The translations under genes were made by a program, and so were the position numbers. The notes beneath the pieces are model-generated. The model did no database searches. It was not told where the DNA came from and was given only the letters and a program-made list of their open reading frames with translations. This document shows positions 26,224-38,599 of a DNA stretch of 64,000 bases, piece by piece (the stretch's first letter is position 1; each line of letters starts with the position of its first letter). Source of the DNA: Paragonimus skrjabini miyazakii (taxonomy: Eukaryota; Platyhelminthes; Trematoda; Plagiorchiida; Troglotrematidae); the NCBI GenBank assembly GCA_014338405.1, contig JTDE01001503.1, forward strand, positions 1 to 64,000. The letters are read 5' to 3'.

Positions 26224-27095
26224 GAGTTCAAGGCGCACAACAGTTACATACGCCCCTCCTGAAAAGGATACTATAGTGAAAGGTGGTCAGCGTATCAGGT
26301 CAGTTATAGTGCCCCGATATTTTTCATACCACCCCATACTTACTCTGACTAGATTAGACAAGGAAACCTCATAGCTGATCGCTCTCCTATAACTCTCCAC
26401 CACACATTATCTCAAAAGGTTGATCTAAGCGGGAGTTTATTTGGTTTGTCTAGTTCATTTTAAAGGTGAATGTAAGGCAGGCATTTTTCATGTTGTGTCT
26501 GCGTCGTACCACATCAAAAGACGTCCATTATTTAGATGAAGTTTTCTGATGGCATTTAACAGCATTTCTCTAAATGTTTGATCACACCTCATAAACATTA
26601 TCAACCTTGGATGTTTGCTGCATTCCGTTCGACTCATGAAAAGATGTCTTAGATCTGCGGTTCGCGGATTCTTTTTGTGACGTACTGCTTTGCTTTTATA
26701 TCATCTCCATGTTCTTTAGTCGAATGCGTTATCAGTGCAGACCTTCTTGGCTTCAGTAAACATACTACAAGCCAAACACTGTTCGTGTTGACTAGGGACA
26801 AAACCACCGTATTGCTGATGGTGACCTGCCTGAGCAGATTTTCGATAACCAGAGGTGTTTTATGTCACAGCAGAATTTGCACATAGTTCAACAGATCAAC
26901 CTTTTGAGATAATGTGTGGTGGAGAGTTATAGGAGAGCGATCAGCTATGAGGTTTCCTTGTCTAATCTAGTCAGAGTAAGTATGGGGTGGTATGAAAAAT
27001 ATCGGGGCACTATAACTGACCTGATACGCTGACCACCTTTCACTATAGTATCCTTTTCAGGAGGGGCGTATGTAACTGTTGTGCGCCTTGAACTC
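26224..27095. mobile_element. Fold-back element with 203-bp inverted arms
   Basis: The arms 26224-26426 and 26893-27095 are reverse complements with no mismatch found by eye over 203 bp. They start GAGTTCAAGGCGCACAAC. A 466-bp spacer between them carries only short frames and no transposase. Because each arm reads the same on its own strand, both give an identical antisense-symmetric 50-residue frame, which is a by-product and not a gene. I saw no clear target-site duplication. Perfect identity in a window of otherwise decayed repeats means recent insertion, gene conversion or an assembly artefact. Confidence 0.7.
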
Positions 27096-29935
27096 TCGTT
27101 GCTACTGTTTATTAACAGTAAACAATCTACGCAATCTAGTCTGCGTATTCTAAGAGTTTGCATCCCAATACTCCATGAGGATTTGAATTTTGTACAAACA
27201 TAAATAATCGACAGCTGGCACAAAATAAAAACGTCCACTTGAAAAACTTTCACAAATTTAGTTTTCTGTTGTCAAATGTTCTGAAGGAATGGAAAAGCAT
27301 ACTAGCTAATCCACTTAGGGAAGAGTTGTTCATATTTGTCCTTAGGGTATTGATTAATGCAAGTATTAGGGTTGTTTCCCAAAAAGGGATAACATTAAAT
27401 TCATGCTTGGTAAACAACTTGATGAACTGCCAGTTGAAAAAACTTATGACACCATATTCAAAATAAATTGTGAATTTCTGCTCACACATGGATATTGAAC
27501 GAACCATGCTAGAATTAAAACTAGAATAAATTAACATTGATGGTGGGCTGTCGAATTTCTCCACAATGATTCTTAGTGTCTAGTTATAGTTACAAATTTC
27601 CTAATTATCAGTTACATACTGAGCACATAGTATGAAAGGCATCTAAACAGGTTAACAAGAATGAATGAGGTTAGTAGCTGATTTAATGGGGATAATAATA
27701 TTTTAAATACTGTATACAAATCAGGCGGTTATGATCACTCGGACAAACGTCGACTGATCTTGTGTGAACTAAACTGGCCTGCACTGGCTACTGGACGGAT
27801 TGAACACTCACGCTAGACTAAACTACCTTCCTGAGGTGCACATCTTTCAAGTTCAATGGATTCTGCGATCAACCTGTAGTTGATTGTATCGCTTACTCTC
27901 ATTAATTTGATTCTACTATGATCACTAATCCGTACTCATCATCAACTCAGGCCTCTTTGTTTTAGGTGTGGTTTTCAAATTAACATCTTGATTGCCAACA
28001 TTTAAAATCTCCAGCTTTGTAACTGGTTCACTTGGTCTGTAGAAGATTATATCATAAATTTGAAGACACGTAAGTTTTTCTCGAGCTTCGAACTCTTAAT
28101 CGGCTTCAAGTATATTTCAACTGAGTAAATTCTTCAACATTTTTCTTGATACTCATTTTCAAACCGGCGCTACACGGCCGTTTTTATTTCCGTTTGGACT
28201 TATTACAGTCCGAATAGAGGACATAACCAACCATGCTGTAGCTTTATGATACAAAGCTTTTGTTCGCTTGTACACTCGCCATATGAACGTAGTTTGTGAG
28301 GAAAGAGGTTTATGTATATGACTGATGTGAGACTGTTCATAACTCATTGTCTGTCTAATGCGTACACATCTTTTCGTGAACTTTCTCTCCTGTTTACTTT
28401 GTTTAATGCAATAACATAAATCAGACAAACAACAAGACCGATAGAAAAAACACGATCGTCAATATGCCTCGTCTAGTGGTCATCACACACAGTTTTATCA
28501 TTCATGAAAACAACTTTTGTCATCCATCCCCTTGTCATCTACCGTAAGTGATGAGGGAGTTAGATTTAGGTAAACCAGGCATTTGGTCGTATGACATTTT
28601 ATATACAAAACGTTTTCCTGAACAAAACGACTGTTGTAGTTTGCAAGAAGCCATCTACCGACCCGACAGGTGAGTCTGGAACAATTGGGCTTTCGAACTC
28701 AACCGAACATGTATGCCAATTCACGAACCGTTATGCTTTTAAAATTTATAAACCTTAAAGCATGTAAACGATCTGTATGTTAATAGGTATCAAACTAAAC
28801 CCAAAGTCATGTAACAAGTACTTATGAATTTAATTTTTTATAGTTTAGTTCATTGTATACAGCTTGTGGTGTGTTTGAAGAAAACGTTCATTTAACTGAA
28901 AGCCGAAGTATTCAGAGTTATTTTTATGCTGGCAACTTGTAACGCCAACTACTTTTCCATAATGAAGTACGCCTATATAATGATATCGTCTTAGTTCGAG
29001 GTGGACTATCACATTCGCGAATCGATTTTCCTTTTGTTCAAAATTAGCAAGTAAAGATAGTTTTGACTTGAGTCTGAAACCCGGCACTCTTTCTAGTACA
29101 AGTTAAAACCCTTGTCCCTTGGACGATAGTTTCTGTGAGTTTTGACTTTAAGACCTGATAAACGAATTGGTCCACTTAACGGACTATCATAAACTATCCC
29201 TTTCTTTATCGATATGCTCTGAATTTTCGGGATATCTCGACAATTTTCATTTGGAAACCAGATCTACTTTAAGTGACCAGTGCTAATCCGGATCTGTTCT
29301 GTGAAACATCGTTTACTGTAGTGTCTCACATCTAGACAACTTTCTCACTTAATAAATCATTGATTTTTCAATTAATCACTTCGAACTTATCAGTCCTAAT
29401 TTGCTTCCTTTACCAATAAAATTCTTGTTGCTACAGTGAATTAATGAAGGTAAACGTCATTCACCAATTTCATTATTTCCTCTCCGTGGATCAAACTGTA
29501 CAATATCCACAGTTAAACATAGCGTTTACATTCGTACCTAATGCTATGGTAACCAAAAAAAGAATAGAACCATTTCGATGGGGTTTGTCTTTTAGAATAC
29601 TTTACTACTTTGTTGCGGTTCAATTCAAAAATGATACTAAACTTCAGCGCTCAAACTAACGAGAAAAGATTATTTGAATATGATATCGTATTACGCGTAA
29701 CCGACTCACACTACGGACGTAAACATTCGACCACAAACCTCGATTGCTCTGGACGAAGTATGATCTATCTTGTAACTTGTAACTTGACTGATGTTCAAAA
29801 CGTTTCAGTCACGCTGAAACTATAAATTTAATTTTGCTTGCTGAGTGTCGTTTTAGCCACTGACGGGAATTGGCAGCTTCAAGTTGTTATAAGATAAACT
29901 AACTGTTATTGTTTAGAAAAGACTATGTTTACCTA
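27096..29935. other. Intronic, no gene seen
   Basis: AT-rich sequence between the fold-back element and the SEA domain 2 first-half exon. No repeats or frames of note were recognised. Confidence 0.5.
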
Positions 29936-29936
29936 C

Positions 29937-30082
29937 CTGTTCACAAACACTAGCTGATTTTTCTTTATATAATTCGGATTCACTGTCATCCAGTTGTGGA
30001 TCCCAAGACAATGACTGATTCCCATCAAGAAGTCGAGTAGTTATCGCGAACGTTTGCTTGAACACGACAGGAGGGTTGGTTG
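29937..30082 (-). CDS. SEA-mucin gene, exon: first half of SEA domain 2
   Basis: The acceptor is CTCTTGTTGTGTACAG. Entry is phase 1 and exit is phase 0 at CAG then GTAGGT (donor 29936-29931). It encodes 48 residues: a strand (FKQTFAITTRLLDG), the Trp-Asp-x-x-Leu motif (LSWDPQLDDSESELY), and a Cys close to the splice site (SASVCEQ). Layout, phase and Cys position are those of exon 48865-48741, so this is a duplicated SEA first half. Joined to exon 22962-22713 it gives a complete SEA-like domain of about 130 residues, close to the usual 110-130. Confidence 0.65.
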
Positions 30083-30246
30083 CTGTACACAACAAGAGAC
30101 TTTATATATTTACAAATGTTTATATGAATATGTATTATGAAACAAAAATACGGCCAGGGCAGTCAACATTATTCAGTCGGAGTTAATAGAACATGAGATT
30201 ATCTGAGAGTCAATTTCAACTAGAAAATTTCCGAGCCCCTGGTATG

Positions 30247-30345
30247 GTTTCGTAGCTCATTTGATAAAGCTTTTGCCGTGTTTGTGCGTGCTATTTCTGT
30301 CTCTGGTTTGAAGCCCAGATTCTGTACAATTGGGTCTCTTCCTAA
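30247..30345 (+). mobile_element. tRNA-like SINE copy
   Basis: The head is tRNA-like: CGTAGCTCATTTGATAAAGC (A-box position) and, about 35 bp on, TCTGGTTTGAAGCCCAG (B-box position). It aligns nearly end to end with 38069-38165 through GTTTCGT, CCAGATTCT and CAATTG/AAATTG. The segments flanking the boxes are not a foldable tRNA, so this is a SINE remnant. Confidence 0.5.
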
Positions 30346-30954
30346 TTAACTAATTTGCCAAACTACTTGTTGGTATGACAGTATCATGTTGCGTCGCGAA
30401 AGCCCATATCACCAATGAATGGTTTGTTACTTCGCCAAGTGCACGGTCCCATTCAGATTGGCGAAGTGAAACTATCATACATCAACACATGTACTGCTGC
30501 GTCACTATCAACAACACCAGAAGAATGGTTAGCTCATCGGGTCTAAGTCGGATTGTTGCGATTTTATGTTCATTTATAACGTTTATCCTACAGATTTTTT
30601 ATTTCAAAAACGATCACACCTGCCAGCGCTTATCAATTCATGATTAATATTTGTAAACCGGTGACAGATCTCGTTCTTGTCAGAATGTTGGTGTACACCG
30701 GGTAATGGAACCAGCAAACTGTGACCACTCATCATATAAACAGTGGTGTGAATGTGACAGATTCTTTATTCCTTCTAAATTCACGTGGAATTCATCAGAA
30801 GTCAACTATGCAGACAATGTTTTTGGTTATTGTCATCAGGCTTTTACAGTTTCACAAAGTAGGTGCGCTTATATATGATAACTGGAACCAGTCAAACAAG
30901 TCAGCGAACATAACAGTAATAGACTTTCTTGGTTTTCTTCACCATGTGTCTATT

Positions 30955-31270
30955 CTCTCACCTGTTGTTATCAAGCCGGTTACATTAGGAGAACCGCAAG
31001 ACGACTATAGAAAGGGATTCGTGAACGCCTCCTGAAGATGCTCTGTAACCTTTCAAGAAAGCCCATTTCCAGCCCGAATAGCCCCCCATTTTATTGACAC
31101 CGGTCATCAAATAAAGCCGGATGAAGCTTTCTGCATCCTTAACAAGGTTCGTCAAGCCCACTCCAGGGTTGTCAGGATGCAATTGTTATTTATGACAGAG
31201 TCTGTCGCCATGAGACTTCATAATCCTTGTCTGTGTGCACAAAAGCAGATCATGCAAACTTCACATCTCT
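30955..31270 (+). mobile_element. Penelope-like GIY-YIG fragment
   Basis: In one frame with stops: CCYQAGYIRRTARRL (YIG site as YIR, then the R-T-x-R-R-L block), a stop, GIRERLLKML, then HFIDTGHQIKPDEAFCIL at about 31080-31135, and finally VAMRLHNPCLCAQKQIMQT. This is the full order of a Penelope-like nuclease and tail, decayed. It ends where a CR1-like remnant begins. Confidence 0.55.
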
Positions 31271-31639
31271 TGGCCAATTAATTCGCAGTCATTTACAACC
31301 CAAACAGACGTAAACGCTTTGATGCCGATAAACGTGTACCTCATGAAAGGCATCTGGGACACTCTTACGCAACAACTAAAACTCCCACCCTCCTGCATTA
31401 CACTATGATTTGCTTCATATCTGTGATTTTAAATGATTTATTTGATCTGATCTGGGTTGTATATACAATGTACACATACTTTATATTATTTTGAAAATGT
31501 TGATCAGAATAATCGAATAGAGCTGTGTGCATGGCTGACTTTTTATAAACCCTCTTATTTTACTGATAGTGGCTCGAACGCTCTTAGTACTCATTTGGCC
31601 TTTTCTAGTTTGTCTGTTTTTGAAACTGATACTTTTCGG

Positions 31640-32560
31640 ATCCTCTACCGAGTACTCAACATTAATCATGCATGACAAGACTTCGAATGTTAACCGTTTC
31701 AGAAGATACTCAGTCTCACAGACCCAACTTTTACGCCAAGGTGACTTTACTGTTGTTCGTTCTTCTCGTCCTTGAACAATTCAACATTGTCACATCGTTG
31801 ATGTTGCTGTACTCCGATGACATAAAGCTCTGGCGAGTCCTAGAGTGCTCTGAAAATGTGATAACCTTGCATAACCGTTTCATCTGTCTAAGCCAGTGGT
31901 CCACAGAAAATAACTTGCCGTTCAATGTTAACGAATATAAACTGATGCACGTTCGCCATTCAAACTGTGCTGACTGTCACTATGGCAACACAAAACTACT
32001 CGTGCTAATATGCAAAAGAGACCTAAGGACCATACTGACACACAGGTTGAATCAGTCCATAAAAACGCAGTCAGGACTAAAACGAAGCAAATAACTCCAA
32101 GCCTCTTAGGAAGAATTTGTGAGACCCTCCAACCTGAAATGTTTCCCACTACGTTTGCTTTCATAATCTGTCCACATCTGGAAATCAGCATTTAAGTATG
32201 TCTTCCTTATCCTAATAATGATTTAGTACTTATTGAAAGTGCCAGAGACAAGCCATTAGATGAACTGTGTGGCTTACGAAAATCACCTACCCAGAAAGAC
32301 TTACAGAATTAGGTCAGTTCTTAATTATTTGTGGACACCTCAGGAGAGACTGAATTCTTATCTACAAAATGACCCATACACCTGGCTCATACACTGACAC
32401 CTCTTCTTCCTGTAAACAAGGAAACGTTGATGAAGTCACTCGCCGAAATCGGGTCTCAGAATATACAAGTTACTTGGAAGACGGAACTGCTTCACAGTAA
32501 AGAACTGTTCACACTGGAACACACTGTCGAATTCGGTTATCACGACTTAATCAGTTCAGA
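31640..32560 (+). mobile_element. CR1-like LINE remnant
   Basis: The RT catalytic box appears as LLYSDDIKLWRVL at about 31801-31845 (consensus YADD), followed by LSQWSTENNLPFNVNEYKLM (31890-31950), the usual sequence after motif C in CR1/jockey-type RT. Further on, in other frames, come CPHLEISI (consensus RPHLEY) near 32172-32195, YPERLTELGQFLIICGHLRR at about 32290-32350 (the RL...L...RRLRGDL region), and ILIYKM. Stops and shifts are frequent. It directly follows a Penelope-like fragment. Confidence 0.6.
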
Positions 32561-32564
32561 GTTT

Positions 32565-35060
32565 TAACATTTTACCTGTTCGGTACATGTGCTCAGATAT
32601 AACGTGCATTACAACAACCACCATTCTGACCCATTGCCACAGGTCATTATCCAAGCATTTTTGACGGACTGTTGTTTCACAATGTTTCAGTGTTTGTTGC
32701 TGACATGACTACATGCCGGCAGTTTTATTGAATCCTCTTTTCAGTTGCTTCTGTTAACTTTTGCTTTACATCTATAAATCTTCTAACACCTTTTTTACCA
32801 ACCAACACATAGAGCGTAAGGAGCAAGCAAATAACTTTCCCTTTCGTAGCAACCTATGAATCTAATGGGCCTCTTGTTGTCAGAAACTTACTGCGCCCAC
32901 AATGTAGCTACGTTGTTACCAACCAACCAGAAAACCTTCTTGTCAAGCGCCCTGTTGGCTACTCAGCGTGAAATCCAACACAGTAGGACGCAAGTAATAA
33001 GACGGTGAGGCTGACTGTGGGTGAATCCGTTGGGGATAAAGGTAAAAACCCGGTAATAGATACCTAAATCTTCAAGCACACTGGAACAAGTACTGGCTTA
33101 CGATAAACTTGAAAGAACGACGTGAGATCTGTTAAGTTTCACACAAAGATACAAAATGTCTGCTTGCTTCAATAAACAGCAGCATGTCCTCACCATTCCT
33201 CAAATGCAATAGAATGTCGTTCAATGAAACGACATTTCTATTGTTCAGTTCCTTTTCCATAAAGAACCGGTTGTGCACCCCCGAATTCGTAGTGGACTTG
33301 GGCGCAGACTCTCAGCCAGTTCAGTGAGTAGGCTACATGTACATTGCCGATCAATTCTGTACGTTTGGTTGATGTTATTGATTTCAAACTTTCGCCTATA
33401 AGTTCCATCGACCTGACCGACTCCCTTCAGTAATAGCTGCATCGATTTCCCTTACTGCCCATAATCTACTTGTTATACAACAAGGCCTCTTTATTCATAT
33501 CTTTGTCTTTATCGGTCATCTATCTCTCCTCTTCTTTGAAAATTAGCTCCAGCTGTGCCCAGCTGCCAGCTATTAGTGACCAACCGACCGCTCGGATTTT
33601 GACTGGTTTGAAAACTGGTACTCCCGCAATCCAACATGGTAAGTGGTTCACATCATTGCCTTTTACAGTCGGCTGTACTTATACTCAATTTCTCTAACTA
33701 GTCGTAGTATCTCAATTTTACTCGGTCTCCGATAGTGAAAATATCTACTTTGTATATGCTGCGCAGTCATGATCAGATATACTGGACCATGCCGATTTGC
33801 TGCATTGAACGGTCTTCTCCATATTGCAAAAAGCTTTCCAGATCCACAACTTGTTTCGTCCAATCACCATCAGTCACTATGCTTGACCATCGTACACAGT
33901 GTACTGACCAGGTAACTGCCAACTAACGAGCATCTATAAAGTTTGGGTCCTAGTTTCTGGTCACCATTCATGCATCCGCTGTCTCACGCACGTTCATTCG
34001 TTGGTTTTTCTAGCGTGCCTGGCGTGTCATTTGCCCATACGTTCGTTGGAATGGCGGATTATTCGTTGTGTCTTGGGATGGAAAGCAATGAGCATGGCAG
34101 AATTATTGAAATCAACAGGATACAGTTGAATACCATCTTCTCCTTTGTTTAATTAGGCTGTAAATGTTAGACAAGACGAGATTGGATTTTCTGGTAACCA
34201 ACGCATTCACACGTTTGTAAAGATGTGTAGGCGTGATAAACGACTGGTCTGGAAAGAATGTAAGTATGTTGTCACACTTTCAACTGTTCGATTAACCTCG
34301 TACGATGAGACTCCACGACCTCATTCCACAACCGACAGTGACTCGTCCCAGAGGTCCAGGGATCAAATGGGACTACACGAAACTACAACACACCTCTCTG
34401 GTGACAGTATTGTTCCAGAGTGTCAAATCACTTCTCCTGTATGCGCAGTTCGCCACCCCATCCCTCCCCCAACAGGCATTCAATATCCGATGTCCCAATT
34501 GAAGAATTGCGTAGAATGATTTCTGAGTATTAGTTCTTTAACATCCAGAATGTGGATCATCCAATATGAAATCACAAGATGAATTTTGAGCAATTCGTCG
34601 GAGTGAATTCACGCCACTTGTGATTGCATCGACTACAACGTATCATGGTTTGTTTCACTGTCTTCACGCAAACCAACTGTAAAAGTGAATGCATCTTCGA
34701 CGCCCGGATGTTTCTTTCCTGCTGTTCAGACAACCGTTTTGGTTATCTCCAAGATCCTTAAGATATAAGAACTGGGATGTTCGTTTGCTTGATTCAACTC
34801 GCTCACGCACATAGGGCATTCAGCGGCTGTGACCCAGTGATACCGAAACACAAATGTCAAGGCATGGGAACAGCGTATACCTGAGTTACAACGGTAGTCA
34901 AATGGCGGATTAGGCTTGTCCTTTGGCAAGGTCTCAGATCCTTGTTCTGCCCGTAATTATGTACCGTTCACTCTCCATCTGGAAATAGTTTTCTGTGATG
35001 TACTTTATGGTAGCAGGTCGATTACGAATGGTTAGTAGCATTTCGAAAGCAAACGGACTC
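32565..35060. other. Intronic, no gene seen
   Basis: Several overlapping frames near 33.5-34.5 kb show no domain. Nothing else supported. Confidence 0.45.
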
Positions 35061-35062
35061 AC

Positions 35063-35113
35063 TTGTTGCAACGGTTGTTGGATACGTAGTAGTGACTTCA
35101 GTCATCGTGGTCA
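35063..35113 (-). CDS. SEA-mucin gene, candidate short Thr-rich exon
   Basis: This 51-nt candidate exon is phase 1 at both ends. The acceptor is good (CACTTATTCGTTACAG) and the donor is GTGAGT (35062-35057). The peptide is nearly all Thr, Val and small residues (VTTMTEVTTTYPTTVATS), as expected of an O-glycosylated linker. It has no Cys. Both splice sites and composition match the larger mucin exons of this gene, so I give it more weight than a random short frame. Confidence 0.45.
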
Positions 35114-35114
35114 C

Positions 35115-38065
35115 TGTAACGAATAAGTGGAAGTTGGTAATGAAGAACGAAATTGTTATTTCATATTGATCATGCACTATATAGTGAATGTCCGAACTTC
35201 TCATAATTGAGATATAAATTAAATGGCACCCAGGTCTGCGGCTAACCTGAGAGACGGTGATGTAATACTACTGCCGCTAAGGGGTTTACTGAATGGATTG
35301 GCTGTAAAGCGCCAAAGTGTACTCCAAAATGATCGAATCAGTCCCCGTAATTCCACGATATAAATAAGCTCTTTGTTCCAGTGAATTCACGTTTACATTG
35401 GTTTGTCTTCTAACCCAATAGCCATAACATTAACAGTACTATAAACCATGGCATTTCAAACTAAATACAAGTTTAAATTGTTATTTATATAATTACTTGA
35501 ATTTTGACATTTGAGGTTATTTGTTGTAAATCCTTTCGGTTCAATGACAGGACAATCATGTTCTCCCGCCTCAATTATGAGTGTTCCATCCTCTGCGGAC
35601 TACTGTTGCTTCAACGGTAAGTTTTCACTAATCGGTTTTGCATGACATCTCTTATCACGATCTGTTATTCCATCAATCCGATTCGTACAAATCCTCCGGT
35701 TCTATCTAATATATCAGTGTGAAATCAGTGTTGGCAACATTGACGGTCAAAATTATTTCTGTGTACTTTCAATTACAATGTTGGGGTCAATGTCACTGCA
35801 ACGAATCACGTACATCTGACCGTAAACTGAACAGAGCTCAGTTAGGGATGTTTACGCTTGTCTTCCCATTCGCTGTGACAACAATTCACTTCGCTTAGCA
35901 GGATATTAAATGCAGCCACCCTTAAGAGTTTGTTACCAATTGACATGAAATCACTTGCATCACCAATAAGCCTATCACACTTTTTGTCACAAATCTGGTT
36001 CAATCACAGTCTCATACGTATCTGTTAGCTGTCTTAATAGTTTGTCGGTTTCTTGGCAGATATCACATAGATACCGTGCTTTGTGTTTACAAACCGGATT
36101 TTCACAAATGCATCAGATAAGGTGAAAATTATAACTATGTCGTCTATCAACTGTTCTGTGTTCACTAACTGTTGACGTTTTAAAATCATGAACAACTAAC
36201 TAGTGGAATCATCATTCAACTCTTCCTAGACTTACTAACTCATTGGGATTGATCCAAGAGAAAAGAGTCTGGCTCATTAGTAGAATAGCTAACCATTCAA
36301 TAGAATACCTGGTTAAATGTCTTTCTAGCTGATATTTGGAAGTGAAAGCTTACGCCACGCAACATGTACTCAGATAACATCCACTTCGTTAACGAAGTTC
36401 ACGTTGCAAATAGTTTATTAGGTGTGTATTATAAATTTTGGTCCATTTATTTTTTCTTTACTCACCATCCCATTCGCCTTCTTTCTAATTTTTATTTTTT
36501 GCGATATCATTTTTCTTGATGTTCATCTTCGCTGACTTCTTTCAATCTCATGGTGAATTGGTTTTGATTAACTTGTGCTATTTTAATTTGCAAACCATGT
36601 TATTTTCAGATGAATTTATATGTACTACTTGGTTATTCTTATCTAATTGCAAAATATTCGAGATATAGCGCTTACTTTCGCAAGGTTGTGATTTTTGTGG
36701 TTCAGACATACTAGAATCGAACAGTCAAAGAGTGAGATTTATTCAGATAAGGTCGCGTAAGCGATTGGTACTCACACACGAGTCTCCTCGACGTGACTAT
36801 TGACTAGTCGGTCCTAATCTTGTGTGTTTTGTCTAATAGTATGCAATTTATCTGTGCCTGAGCTGTCTATGAGTGGTTATTGTGATAAGGTTTTTCTTGT
36901 AAGTTCCATGAAAACAGATAAGCTCTATTTTCATGCAAACATTATGTGTCAGGCAAATGGGATCCTTATTCTAATCAGTAAGCATGTTTTCGCCTAATTT
37001 TTAAAATGAACCTATCTGATTTACTGCACATTTCGTCCCCAGATAATTCATTTGGTCAAACAGGTCGACTTTGTTTTAGTCCCTATCAAAAGTGACCATT
37101 TAAATTCAGTTGTTCTGCCAAATAGTATACAACTATTAGATTGAAGCCACAACTGCTAATCTAGTTGATTCTTAAGTCCACTCAGTGTACGAGCTCATGT
37201 TTGTAGATAAAGCATGATATATTTTTGGTCGGTTGCACTCAAACACACTAATATTCGAATATTTTGTTATCTATAGTCTTCTTGTGCAGTTTGTTGCTTT
37301 ATATTTAAATATTCACATTGTATCAAACCGAAATTGTAATAGCTTATTACTATTCATTAAAGTGTTAAACTTATAGTACAGAAATTAGGAGTAAGGGATA
37401 AGTTACTCAATATTTTACCTTTCCATATATCAAGACAATTAATATATGCGTTTAACACAGTTGAAATCATCATACATTGAAAATCACTTTGACAGTCCTA
37501 AGCAATATACTTCCATTCTCGGAATACTTATGAATGAATTGTACCTCAAACATGCATTTTAAGAATGTATTGGTACATTGTTCAGAACTGTGTCAATCAA
37601 CAAACCATATCAGTAACTTTGACATAAACAGAGCAATCTGAAAATCATCTACCATTCTGGTATTAAAACGTGTGTGAAGTTGTCCTCTGAACTAATCACG
37701 CTATTTCTTATTGCTTTAAATAAACTCATCTGACGAAAATATTCACAAGACTAAGAGCGGAATGTTGTCCCTATGAACAAGAAAAGGGAGCCGTAAAGTC
37801 GATTTGTTGCCTGATTTATCTGAATGAGTTGATCCGCATTTGGATTTCTTTTTGAACTCTAAATTACGTCAAACTTTAAATGAGATTGACTTTTGTAAAC
37901 TTTTGCACTAACACACCAGACAGTACAACAGTTTGTGTAAGTCCGTTCACTATCTCCAGATCCAACTCGAACTAAACCGAAACTGTGGCTGCGTATCGTT
38001 GGAATATAGTGAAATCAAACTGTAAGTTTCTCAAGAACTGGACAAATGGTGTCTGTGTTTGCGGT
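35115..38065. other. Intronic, no gene seen
   Basis: Strongly AT-rich, very stop-dense. No frame of 60 codons on either strand. Confidence 0.55.
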
Positions 38066-38068
38066 AAA

Positions 38069-38165
38069 GTTTCGTGATTCAACTGTTCAAGTAAGTACCG
38101 CGTCTGACCACTGTTTTTGCTACCGGTTAGAATCCAGATTCTTCAAAATTGTGCTCTTTGTAATC
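38069..38165 (+). mobile_element. Diverged tRNA-like SINE copy
   Basis: It shares with 30247-30345 the opening GTTTCGTGATTCAACTGTTC, the B-box block CCGGTTAGAATCCAGATTCT and the tail AAAATTGTGCTCTTTG. It lies in the intron between SEA domain 1 and the short Ser-rich exon. Confidence 0.4.
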
Positions 38166-38533
38166 TAACAAAGCCTTCAAACCAATTATCATCAATACAC
38201 GTTCACTGTTATCTCCTGCTATTCGCCAAGTTCTATACTCCATAATAGACCAGACAAATTACAGTCTGTGATTTTGCATGTGCTACTGATGTTGATCAGT
38301 GGCAGACTCCGATTTGTTTCATGCTGATGAACATCGATAAATCCGTGTTGTATACCATGAATATCAATCGCATACTGCAACCAGTCCGTGACCTTCTTAC
38401 TGTTACACATACGGGAGGTTTGATACTAAGTACAATTCCTAGATTGATTCGAGGTCCCTAATTCCAAGTGAGACATAAACATTATCCTATGCTAGTATAG
38501 TCCAGTCTATTTCAAATTTCCGGTTCAACTCAC

Positions 38534-38593
38534 TCAAAGTTACGGGATTCGTGGACTCGCTGCTTTCATCGGACAGACTTCCGTTTTCAATGA
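38534..38593 (-). CDS. SEA-mucin gene, candidate short Ser-rich exon
   Basis: This 60-nt candidate exon is phase 1 at both ends. The acceptor is TTGTCAATCCTTTACAAG and the donor GTGAGT (38533-38528). It encodes about 20 residues rich in Ser and Glu (IENGSLSDESSESTNPVTL), with no domain. It fits here by strand, phase and composition only. Such symmetric exons can be skipped without frame change, so it may be alternatively spliced. It lies about 9 kb downstream of exon 3, across an intron with Penelope-like and fold-back repeats. Confidence 0.35.
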
Positions 38594-38599
38594 CTTGTA

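Noticed and set aside
26150..26374. Identical 50-residue frames in both arms of the fold-back element.
   Set aside because: Identity follows from the inverted repeat itself; there is no start context, domain or extension into the spacer.
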